5,270 bases of DNA, taken from assembly GCA_937902945.1 (NCBI GenBank), contig CALEMD010000021.1, positions 1 through 5,270 on the forward strand, in the 5' to 3' direction. Shown here one piece after another: positions 1-5,270 of the stretch. The DNA comes from an uncultured Erysipelotrichaceae bacterium. GTDB taxonomy: Bacteria; Bacillota_I; Bacilli_A; Erysipelotrichales; Erysipelotrichaceae. Under the pieces are notes generated by a model, which saw only the letters and a program-made list of their open reading frames with translations, was not told the origin of the DNA and did not search any database. The position numbers were made by a program, and so were the translations under genes. Position 1 is the first letter of the stretch; every line of letters begins with the position of its first letter.

Positions 1-122
1 CATTTCAGGAGTGACATCCAGAATACATTCAATGTCGGCATGATCATAAAAATGGTAAATAGGATAAGAGAAGGAAGCAGACAGAATAAGATGAATCTGC
101 TTCTCTGTTTTGTATTTCTCAT
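1..122 (-). CDS. Sugar ABC transporter permease, MalF-like, N-terminal fragment cut by window edge
   Basis: Reading leftwards from the ATG at 122-120, 40 codons are open to the window edge. The peptide starts MRNTKQRSRF and then becomes strongly hydrophobic (residues about 10-38, including LLPSLILFTIF and MIMPTLNVFW). A short basic head followed by a first membrane helix with Pro in 'LLPS' and 'MPT' and a trailing 'SLLK' is the usual opening of MalF/LacF-type permeases of CUT1 sugar importers; that is family knowledge. An AGGGGG ribosome binding site lies 8 bases upstream. The gene follows the solute-binding protein on the same strand with a 73-bp gap, the normal order for such operons, so it would form part of the membrane channel for that binding protein. 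Only the first helix is visible, so the exact subfamily and substrate cannot be read. Confidence 0.8.
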   Translation of the reverse strand, partial: MRNTKQRSRFILFCLLPSLILFTIFMIMPTLNVFWMSLLK

Positions 123-130
123 AAGATTAA

Positions 131-136
131 CCCCCT
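131..136 (-). promoter_or_regulatory. Ribosome binding site of the permease gene
   Basis: The minus strand reads AGGGGG followed by 8 bases and then ATG at 122-120. This supports the permease start and sits just after the intercistronic hairpin, with only 6 bases between the hairpin base and the site. Confidence 0.65.
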
Positions 137-142
137 AAAACA

Positions 143-168
143 ATAGCGGTGATATGAATCACCGCTAT
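143..168 (-). terminator. Intercistronic hairpin between binding protein and permease (attenuator or partial terminator)
   Basis: A perfect inverted repeat with 11-bp arms (ATAGCGGTGAT at 143-153 and ATCACCGCTAT at 158-168) and a 4-base loop. On the minus strand it starts 27 bases after the binding protein stop and is followed by TGTTTTA, a short T-run. The permease gene and its ribosome binding site follow directly. I infer that it lets part of the transcripts continue while stopping or stabilising the 3' end of the binding protein message, which would give excess binding protein over permease. The weak T-run argues against full termination. Confidence 0.65.
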
Positions 169-195
169 CGCTGCATATCAATGATATCAGAATCT

Positions 196-1545
196 TTACT
201 GATTGTACTTTTCTACTCCTGCAAGAACTGCCTGGTACCATTCATCAACAGTCTTATCTTTTGTAACGACTGAGTTGACAGTTCCATAGATGATTCCTTC
301 AGCAGAAGTGAGGTCTACACCTTCAACTGCATCGTGAGCTGCAAATCCGACTGCATTTGCTTTTGCACCATTGTCATAAACAGAATAGTACAGTTTGTTA
401 GCATCATCGTCACCGATCATATCTGAAGAATTGACTGTAGGAATGACTGCTCCGCCGTTCTTATAGAAGAGTTCTGTAGCTGTATCGGAATACAGGTAAG
501 CGATGAACTGCTTTGCTGCATCAACGTTAGCTGCACCATTTGGAATATAAACCTGTTCAACGAATGTTGTGGAATAACGGTCTCCGCTTTCAGCTGCAGG
601 CAGAGCAGTGAAACCCCATTTGAAGTTTTCGGAACGAGGAGCATCTTCCATTTCACCTGGCAGCCATGTGCCGTTCGGGCAGAACAGCGCTTTGTCATCA
701 AGAATGAGCTGCTGGTTCTTTGTAAAGCCATCACTGTTGGCATTGGATACTGTGTTTTCTTCTGCATAGTCAGCAAGTTTTCCAACGATATCGAATGCTT
801 CTTTGACTTCCGGAAGCTTCCATGCGTCCAGATCATAGTTCATGAGTTTTGTATATGTTTCAGGACCTGCTGTTGCATTGAGCAGAGCACTGAAGAATGC
901 ATCGAAGTAACCGATAGTAGGGTATGTGAACAATGCGATTCCCTCAGCTGCTGCTTTATCGCCAAGCTCCCACATTTCATCCCATGTAGTTGGAACTTCC
1001 CATCCTTTTTCTTCAAACAGACCTGCATCATAGAACAGTCCGCATGGTGAATAGTTGATCGGAGCGAGATACAGTTTGCCATCCTGATAAGGACTGGAAG
1101 TCAGTGCATCTGTGAAGCCAGGAATGATCTTGTCTTTGACTGTTCCTGTTTCGCCTGGAATTGTCATAGTGAGAACATCACTGATATCCTGAATCTGTTT
1201 TTCTGAAACCATTGTGTCAGTCAGCTTTCCTTCAGCACCGATTGACAGATAGATGACATCCGGAACATCTTTGCCTGATGTCAGAACAGGGCGCAGTGTT
1301 TCAGCAATATTCTTTTCCATCTGAAGCTCAACTTTGATTCCTGTTTCTTTTTCGAAAGCTGCTGCAACTGCTTCCCAGCCGGCTGTTCCATAGCCGCCAT
1401 CCAGACCCGCAAACTTAATTACAGTCTGTTCTTCAGATGCCCCCTCGGTTGCTGCTGCTGTGGCAGAAGAACCTGTGCTGCTTGAACACGCTGCCAGTGA
1501 TGCCATCATTGTAAGGGATAATAAAATTTTACTGATTCTTTTCAT
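196..1545 (-). CDS. Carbohydrate ABC transporter solute-binding lipoprotein (family 1)
   Basis: A 449-residue protein, the usual length for family 1 extracellular sugar-binding proteins. It begins with a lipoprotein signal: basic MKRISK, a hydrophobic stretch, and the lipobox L17-A18-A19-C20, so Cys20 should be lipidated and the mature protein anchored outside the membrane. A Ser/Thr/Ala/Glu-rich linker (about 21-40) precedes the binding fold. Recognisable family 1 patterns follow: 'FEKETGIKVEL' (about 64-74), 'DVPDVIYL' (about 93-100), 'YSPCGLFYDAGLFEEKGWEVPTTWDEMWEL' region (about 165-194) and, near the C-terminus, 'FIAYLYSDTATELF' with 'GGAVIPTV'. 'PNGTWLPGEM' (about 292-301) recalls NgcE-type proteins that bind N-acetylglucosamine or chitobiose, but this is only a resemblance and the ligand is not established. 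It delivers its ligand to the permease encoded next. The start has a good GGAGGA site 5 bases upstream. Probable control is by the divergent AraC regulator and the cre-like site in the promoter. Confidence 0.95.
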   Translation of the reverse strand: MKRISKILLSLTMMASLAACSSSTGSSATAAATEGASEEQTVIKFAGLDGGYGTAGWEAVAAAFEKETGIKVELQMEKNIAETLRPVLTSGKDVPDVIYLSIGAEGKLTDTMVSEKQIQDISDVLTMTIPGETGTVKDKIIPGFTDALTSSPYQDGKLYLAPINYSPCGLFYDAGLFEEKGWEVPTTWDEMWELGDKAAAEGIALFTYPTIGYFDAFFSALLNATAGPETYTKLMNYDLDAWKLPEVKEAFDIVGKLADYAEENTVSNANSDGFTKNQQLILDDKALFCPNGTWLPGEMEDAPRSENFKWGFTALPAAESGDRYSTTFVEQVYIPNGAANVDAAKQFIAYLYSDTATELFYKNGGAVIPTVNSSDMIGDDDANKLYYSVYDNGAKANAVGFAAHDAVEGVDLTSAEGIIYGTVNSVVTKDKTVDEWYQAVLAGVEKYNQ

Positions 1546-1550
1546 TTCTT

Positions 1551-1556
1551 TCCTCC
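1551..1556 (-). promoter_or_regulatory. Ribosome binding site of the solute-binding protein gene
   Basis: The minus strand reads GGAGGA with 5 bases to the ATG at 1545-1543. It is a near-ideal site, in keeping with a highly made binding protein. Confidence 0.8.
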
Positions 1557-1582
1557 AAGGCTGTTTTGCCTTTCCTGATTTC

Positions 1583-1611
1583 AGTATAGGTAAATGAAAG
1601 CGCTTTAACTA
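1583..1611 (-). promoter_or_regulatory. Candidate promoter of the sugar importer operon
   Basis: On the minus strand a TATACT box (1588-1583, one mismatch to TATAAT) lies about 40 bases upstream of the binding protein start. The hexamer at 17-base spacing (TAGTTA, 1611-1606) matches the -35 consensus at only three of six positions. A weak -35 is what one expects of a promoter that needs an activator, here plausibly the divergent AraC protein. The cre-like palindrome falls between the two hexamers. Confidence 0.45.
1595..1608. promoter_or_regulatory. cre-like operator (CcpA or other LacI-family site)
   Basis: TGAAAGCGCTTTAA has a perfect AAAGCGCTTT core. Read on the minus strand (TTAAAGCGCTTTCA) it matches the Bacillus cre consensus TGWAANCGNTNWCA except at the second base. 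It overlaps the spacer of the proposed importer promoter, so a bound repressor would block RNA polymerase. It also lies just upstream of the -35 box of the AraC gene. A LacI-family sugar repressor encoded elsewhere could use the same kind of site. Confidence 0.6.
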
Positions 1612-1619
1612 TATCGGAA

Positions 1620-1650
1620 TTGACATAGAATATAAAAATATTGCTATATT
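1620..1650 (+). promoter_or_regulatory. Promoter of the AraC-family regulator gene (TTGACA, extended -10)
   Basis: A perfect TTGACA (1620-1625) is followed after 19 bases by TATATT (1645-1650), preceded by TG at 1642-1643 so that it forms an extended -10 (TGCTATATT). The spacer is longer than the 17-base optimum, which the extended -10 could compensate for. Transcription would begin near 1657, leaving a leader of about 28 bases before the ATG at 1685. Confidence 0.6.
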
Positions 1651-1675
1651 GATAAAAATACAATATATTAAAAAC

Positions 1676-1680
1676 AAGGA
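1676..1680 (+). promoter_or_regulatory. Ribosome binding site that decides the AraC start
   Basis: AAGGA lies 4 bases before the ATG at 1685. The spacing is a little short, but no comparable site precedes the alternative TTG at 1649, and that TTG lies inside the -10 box. Confidence 0.55.
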
Positions 1681-1684
1681 CAAT

Positions 1685-2515
1685 ATGCCAAATAAACTAT
1701 ATGAAGTCAACTGCAGCAATCTGTCGAAGATCAACTGCCGCCTGATGTATGTGACACAGGCAAAATATGATACTGACTGGCACAGCACGATGCATACGCA
1801 TCCTTTCTGTGAACTGTTTTATGTGATTAAGGGACGGGGACTGTTCCGGGTTGAGAATGAATGCTTTAACGTAAAGGAAGATGATCTTGTCGTCGTCAAT
1901 GCCAATATCAGCCATACTGAATCTTCAAAGCAGCAGAAGCCGCTTGAATACATTGTACTTGGCATAGAGGGTATTTCGCTATTGGTAGAAAATCATCAGT
2001 ACATTCTGCATAATTATGAAGAATACAAGCATGAGATTCTGTTTTATATAAAGACACTGCTGCTGGAGGCTTCTCAGAAGAGTGCCTACTATGACATCAT
2101 CAGTCAGGATCTGCTTGAAATACTGATCGTAAATATAATACGGCGTTCTCACTACACGCTGAAAATTCAGACTTCACGCAAAACAAATCATGAATGTGCA
2201 TATCTTGAACAGTACATCGATGAGCATTTTTCTGAAGATCTGACTTTGGATAAACTCTCTGAGGTTTCCTACATGAACAAATACTATCTTGTTCATGCCT
2301 TTAAAAAGTATTCAGGCATGACACCGATCAGCTATCTGAACAGCAGAAGACTGAAAGAAGCATGTCTGCTTTTGAAGACAACAGATTATTCAGTATCACA
2401 GATCGGCGGTATTGTAGGCATTTCCTCACAGGCGTATTTTTCTTCGCTGTTTAAAAAAACATGCGGAGTAACACCGCAGACATATCGTCATGAAAATCAG
2501 AATCTTCAGGACTGA
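1685..2515 (+). CDS. AraC-family transcriptional regulator with cupin sensor domain
   Basis: A 276-residue regulator. The N-terminal half is a cupin-type sensor: 'HSTMHTHPFCELFYVIKGRG' (about 33-52) is the typical first cupin motif of sugar-responsive AraC proteins, with a further 'DDLVVVNANISH' strand at about 66-77. A mostly helical linker follows. The C-terminal DNA-binding domain (about 172-270) holds two helix-turn-helix units: 'LTLDKLSEVSYMNKYYLVHAFKKYSGMTPISYL' region, then 'VSQIGGIVGISSQAYFSSLFKKTCGVTPQTYR', the AraC signature with the family's G-x-S/T-P-x-x-Y-R ending. Length fits the roughly 280-residue class. The open frame extends back to a TTG at 1649, but the ATG at 1685 is preferred because it has an AAGGA site and lies downstream of the promoter. 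The gene is divergent from the sugar importer and is most simply read as its ligand-dependent activator. No clear terminator follows it. Confidence 0.93.
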   Translation: MPNKLYEVNCSNLSKINCRLMYVTQAKYDTDWHSTMHTHPFCELFYVIKGRGLFRVENECFNVKEDDLVVVNANISHTESSKQQKPLEYIVLGIEGISLLVENHQYILHNYEEYKHEILFYIKTLLLEASQKSAYYDIISQDLLEILIVNIIRRSHYTLKIQTSRKTNHECAYLEQYIDEHFSEDLTLDKLSEVSYMNKYYLVHAFKKYSGMTPISYLNSRRLKEACLLLKTTDYSVSQIGGIVGISSQAYFSSLFKKTCGVTPQTYRHENQNLQD

Positions 2516-2521
2516 CATGGA

Positions 2522-2548
2522 TTGTATTCTAAGAATTATCGTTATAAT
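2522..2548 (+). promoter_or_regulatory. Candidate promoter of the GAF-PAS gene
   Basis: A perfect TATAAT (2543-2548) lies 55 bases before the ATG at 2604. The best -35 candidate, TTGTAT (2522-2527), matches only three of six bases and sits at a short 15-base spacing, so the promoter would be weak or activator dependent. The 88-bp gap after the AraC stop has no strong terminator, so read-through from the regulator gene is also possible. Confidence 0.4.
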
Positions 2549-2560
2549 ATTAAGACAATA

Positions 2561-2572
2561 AATCAGCTGATT
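2561..2572. promoter_or_regulatory. 12-bp perfect palindrome downstream of the TATAAT box, possible operator
   Basis: AATCAGCTGATT is a perfect 12-base palindrome beginning about 12 bases after the TATAAT box, near the expected transcript start. Its place suits an operator of a dimeric repressor. No regulator can be assigned, and an AT-rich palindrome of this size can occur by chance. Confidence 0.3.
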
Positions 2573-2603
2573 CATCGATTCCGAAAATAAGGAAAATAAA
2601 GCA

Positions 2604-3060
2604 ATGAACAGTGCCTATGGGGAAAATGAGTATTCTATTCTGAGACAGGTTCTTGGACTTCTGTACAGGAATAATGATTTTGATGCGGCTGTAAATGATG
2701 TGCTTGAGCTTCTTGGCAAAACTTATCAGGTCAGCCGAGTATATTATCGAAGACAATGCAGAGCATACTGCCTGTTCCAATACATTTGAGTGGTGTGCAC
2801 TAGGAATACAAAGTGAAATGGCTGCTCTTCAGAATCTTGTATATGGTCTGGATCTGGAAGCCGATTATCAGGATCATTTTGACGCAGAAGGCATTTTTTC
2901 ATGTGAGGATACTGCAGATCTGCCTCCAAAACAAAGGGGTGTTCTGCAAAGACAGGGGATTCTCAGTCTGCTTCAGTGTGCTCTTTATAATGCCGATACG
3001 TATATTGGCTATATTGGATATGATGAATGCATCAGAAAAGCATCATGGACTAAGACATAA
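2604..3060 (+). pseudogene. GAF-domain part of the broken sensor gene (frameshift and premature stop)
   Basis: The first frame (2604 to about 2742) gives MNSAYGENEY through 'LELLGKTYQVSRVY', then runs out of phase to a stop at 2787-2789. The next frame (from about 2743) continues the same domain with 'IIEDNAEHTACSNTFEWCALGI', 'LQNLVYGLD', 'FDAEGIFSCEDTADLPPKQRGVLQRQGILSLLQCALY' and 'YIGYIGYDECIRKASWTK'. The order 'NTFEWC..GI', 'GI...D...LP..QR..L..QGI.S.LQCA' and 'GY.GYDEC' is characteristic of GAF domains that precede PAS-GGDEF regions in Clostridia-type proteins; this is recalled family knowledge. The domain finishes beyond the stop with 'MTSEIIGTFI'. No intact protein can be made from this segment. 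Confidence 0.75.
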
Positions 3061-5253
3061 TTGCTTGGACTTAAGATGACTTCAGAAATCATCGGTACAT
3101 TTATTCGGGTGCATAGACATGAAGAAGAATTGAATAAAGCAGCAGATCTTCTTGATACAGTAACAAAGAACATCGGAGGCGGAATTCTTCTTGTTGAGTG
3201 CACTGGCAAACAGCGCAGAATAGTCTTCTCCAACCGAAAGATCATTCAGATGCTGCAGCCTGATAAAGAAGTCCCGTTGTCCGAGATTTATAATGTTCTG
3301 AAAAATTCAATTTCAAGTGAAACTGAACTGAGAATTGAGGAGTGTCTTCAGGAAACAAAATCCGGAAGAAATACAGATCTTGAATTTGCGGCACAGCTGC
3401 CGGATGGCAGAAAAGAATATTTCTATACAAAATTCACATCGCTTACTAGAGCGAACGAAGAGACATGGCTGACAGTGGCTTCTACAATAGATGTTACTGC
3501 AAGACATATAATGGAAGAAAAACTGAGAACTGAAAAATACCGTACGGATCTGATTCTGCAGCAGTCAGGTATTACAGTGTTTGACTTCAATCATCAGACT
3601 GCACAGCTGATACAGACGAGAAATTCAGACGACTTAGATCCTAGTCATAACAAAGAACAGGCAGGCATTTCATCTTATAAAGACAATTTTGCGGATAGGG
3701 TGCTGCCCGATGATCGCAAGACTGCAGAACAGTTCCTGCAGACGCTTCACCAGTATTTAAAGGCTGAATGCACAATCCGTCTGAAAAAACCTGACGGCAA
3801 CTATCATTGGTCAAAGATCAGTGCGCAGGAACTGATCAATGAAACGGGAAAGGCAATCAGAACAATTGGAACTGTACTGGACGTCAACAGTGATATAGAA
3901 GCTAAAATTGCTCAGCAGGAGATGCTGAATGCTATTCCTGGCGGAATTGCTGTTGTACAGTTTGCGCCGGATCTTCACGTTGAATACTGTACAGATGGAG
4001 CACTGAAAATCGGCGGCTGGACAAGAGAGATTGCCGAGCATGCACTGCTTTCTTCTTCTGTATATGATCGTGTTGCTGTTCCGGAAGATCGTGAACTGTT
4101 CCGGCGTGAAGTTGAAGAGAAGGGAAGAAGCGGAGCATCGATCAATGCGGCATTCCGTTTTTATGACACAAAGCATCAGGTGGCCTGGGTATCAATATCG
4201 GCAGAACCAATTCGGCAGAAAGATGGATATCCGGTATACTATGCAGTTCTGACAGCGCCAAGCCATCAGGAAAGACTGAACCGCGAGATCATTACTGCCA
4301 GCAACAGCAATATCGTCATTGTAACTAGAGACCAGGGCCGCATCCTTTTTGCCAGTGAATCATTTGGCAAACTTGTCGGACGGAAAATCAATGATCTGAA
4401 TGACGCTGTATTAAGTGACGTCATGCTTATATTCCATCCGGATATCATCGGTGAACTCGATAAAGAAGTGCCGAAAGACGGATACTATGAAACACCGGTA
4501 TTTACCACCAGAACCGGCAGAAAGTATATTTTCAGCGGTCGCAGAATAGAGTGGGGAAGGCAGCAGGCATATATTCTATTTGTACGAGATCAGACCGAGA
4601 ATGAAAAGAAGCTGGGTTCTCTTCAGGGACTTCTTGATGCATTGCCGGGAGGCATAGGTATTCTTGAATATGGAGGAACATCACTGACAGCTAAATATCT
4701 AAATGAAGGTTTCTATTCTCTTCTGCAGGATAAAAGAGAGGACTATACCGATTCATCTCACGATCTCTTAGACAGTGTTCTTGACGAAGATAAGGAGAAT
4801 CTTCATGAGGAATTGCAGAAACTTCAGAATGGGGCGGAGCATTCAGATATCATATGCAGAGTGAAAAGCAGGCATTGCGGTTTCTGCTGGCTGCGCATCG
4901 TCAGTACAGCAAGACGGGATAGCAGAGGCAAACTGCTGCTGTACTGCAATTTCACCAATGTAGATGATCAGGTTATGCGAGAGGTCGAGCTGAAGTCTTC
5001 ACAGGCCTTGGCAGAAATAGCCATGGATGCGGCGGATGCCAATGCCTGGGAATACTACCCCAAGGAGCATCGAGCTGTATTCTCGGAATCCGTCATGAAA
5101 ATAATCGGATGTGAACACATTCTCACAGGGATGCCTGATGCTTTTATCAGCAGCAATGTCGTTGCTGAAGAAAGCATTGAAGATTTCAAGAAACTTTTTG
5201 ATCATGATTTTCAAGATGTGTTAAAGTTTTTTGAAAATGTCACCTTTTGTTAA
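3061..5253 (+). pseudogene. Open PAS-repeat remnant of the sensor gene (five PAS domains plus a truncated sixth)
   Basis: This 730-codon stretch is open from the codon after the premature stop. It begins with the last helix of the GAF domain ('MTSEIIGTFIRVHRH'). Approximate PAS limits in residues of this stretch are 35-150, 163-280, 288-400, 405-515 and 522-640, with a partial sixth at 648-718. They are joined by short polar helices such as 'TARHIMEEKLRTEKYRTDLI'. Typical PAS ends are seen in 'YHWSKISAQEL...TIGTVLDVNSDIEAKI' and 'FCWLRIVSTARRD...LLLYCNFTNV'. No LOV-type flavin cysteine motif is visible, and ligands are unknown. There is no transmembrane segment, so it was probably a cytoplasmic sensor. 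The first ATG (3076) has only a weak GGA upstream, so translation of this remnant is possible but not supported. The last 11 or so residues appear to be read through foreign sequence. Confidence 0.78.
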
Positions 5254-5270
5254 ACTATCCTTTCTTTTCC
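5219..5270. mobile_element. Probable end of an insertion sequence (IS21-like), running off the window
   Basis: From about 5219 the sequence stops fitting a PAS domain and becomes T-rich non-coding. It opens with TGTTAAAGT, and a near copy TGTTAAACT recurs 29 bases later at 5248; between them is TTTTGAAAATGTCACC. Several short repeats behind a TG terminus are a known property of IS21-family ends, and the GAAAATGTCAC motif recalls such elements, but I cannot confirm the family. No transposase lies inside the window. The other possibility is simply a deletion junction. Confidence 0.42.

Larger units (their letters stand above)
2604..5253 (+). pseudogene. Decayed GAF / multi-PAS sensor gene, output domain lost
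   Basis: When the frames are joined this is one gene: a short N-terminal helix region, a GAF domain, five PAS domains and part of a sixth, about 880 codons. In Bacillota, proteins of this build usually end in a GGDEF domain, often with EAL, which make or degrade cyclic di-GMP; no such domain is present here, so that role is inferred from relatives. Three lesions are visible. First, the frame changes at about 2739-2745. Second, TAA at 3058-3060 interrupts the GAF domain in frame. Third, the sixth PAS domain stops after about 'KKLFDHDFQD' and runs into foreign-looking sequence ending in TAA at 5251-5253. The ATG at 2604 has an AAGGA site 10 bases upstream (2589-2593). The remaining frame shows no other stops, so inactivation looks recent. 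Sequencing error could explain one lesion but hardly all three. Confidence 0.82.

Noticed and set aside
74..118. Inverted repeat GAAGCAGA/TCTGCTTC followed by a T-rich run, looking like a plus-strand terminator.
   Set aside because: It lies within the permease coding sequence on the other strand and no plus-strand gene is seen ahead of it; the 14-base loop is also long.
417..1082. Two other open frames inside the binding protein gene on the same strand (417-836 and 840-1082).
   Set aside because: They are out-of-frame readings of a well-supported gene and their translations have no domain-like character.
2535..2548. Small inverted repeat ATTAT-CGTT-ATAAT after the AraC gene as a terminator.
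   Set aside because: The stem is only 5 A-T pairs with no T-run, and it overlaps the likely TATAAT box.
2736..2751. Programmed ribosomal frameshift in the GAF domain.
   Set aside because: There is no slippery heptamer or following pseudoknot that I can see, and the gene carries other inactivating lesions.
3061..3063. TTG at 3061 as the true start of an independent PAS protein.
   Set aside because: It has no ribosome binding site and directly follows an in-frame stop in the middle of a GAF domain.
3009..4448. Several minus-strand open frames under the PAS gene.
   Set aside because: They are antisense shadows without ribosome binding sites or recognisable domains, while the plus frame has clear PAS structure.

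Overview
The window looks like a chromosomal piece of a moderately AT-rich, Gram-positive, gut-type Bacillota (Clostridia or Erysipelotrichia). The grounds are GGAGG/AAGGA ribosome binding sites, a lipoprotein-anchored solute-binding protein, a CcpA-like cre box, and a GAF plus multi-PAS signalling protein of the kind common in those classes. No species can be named from the sequence alone.

Left part (1-1545, minus strand): the front of a carbohydrate ABC importer operon of the CUT1 type. The first gene encodes a family 1 extracellular solute-binding lipoprotein (196-1545). It is followed by the start of a MalF-like membrane permease that runs off the window (1-122, not previously called because it is short and cut). 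A strong 11-bp hairpin lies between the two and probably lowers permease expression relative to the binding protein.

Centre (1546-2515): a divergent promoter region of about 140 bp separates the transporter from an AraC-family regulator with an N-terminal cupin-type sensor half (1685-2515, plus). A cre-like palindrome sits inside the proposed transporter promoter, and a TTGACA / extended -10 promoter serves the regulator. The simplest reading is that the AraC protein controls the adjacent importer in response to its sugar, with carbon catabolite control laid on top.

Right part (2516-5270, plus): a large decayed signalling gene. It begins with a GAF domain, continues through five PAS domains and breaks off in a sixth. 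It carries three separate lesions: a frameshift near 2740 (best explained by loss of 2 bases), an in-frame TAA at 3058-3060 where relatives are expected to have Gln (CAA to TAA), and a 3' truncation at about 5218. The expected GGDEF and/or EAL output domain is absent. The truncation coincides with sequence resembling an insertion-sequence end, possibly IS21 family. The remaining PAS frame is open for about 2.2 kb, so the decay looks recent.

I found no CRISPR array, tRNA, rRNA or convincing new defence-type system. The points of most interest are the layered regulation of the sugar operon and the freshly broken sensor gene next to a probable IS.
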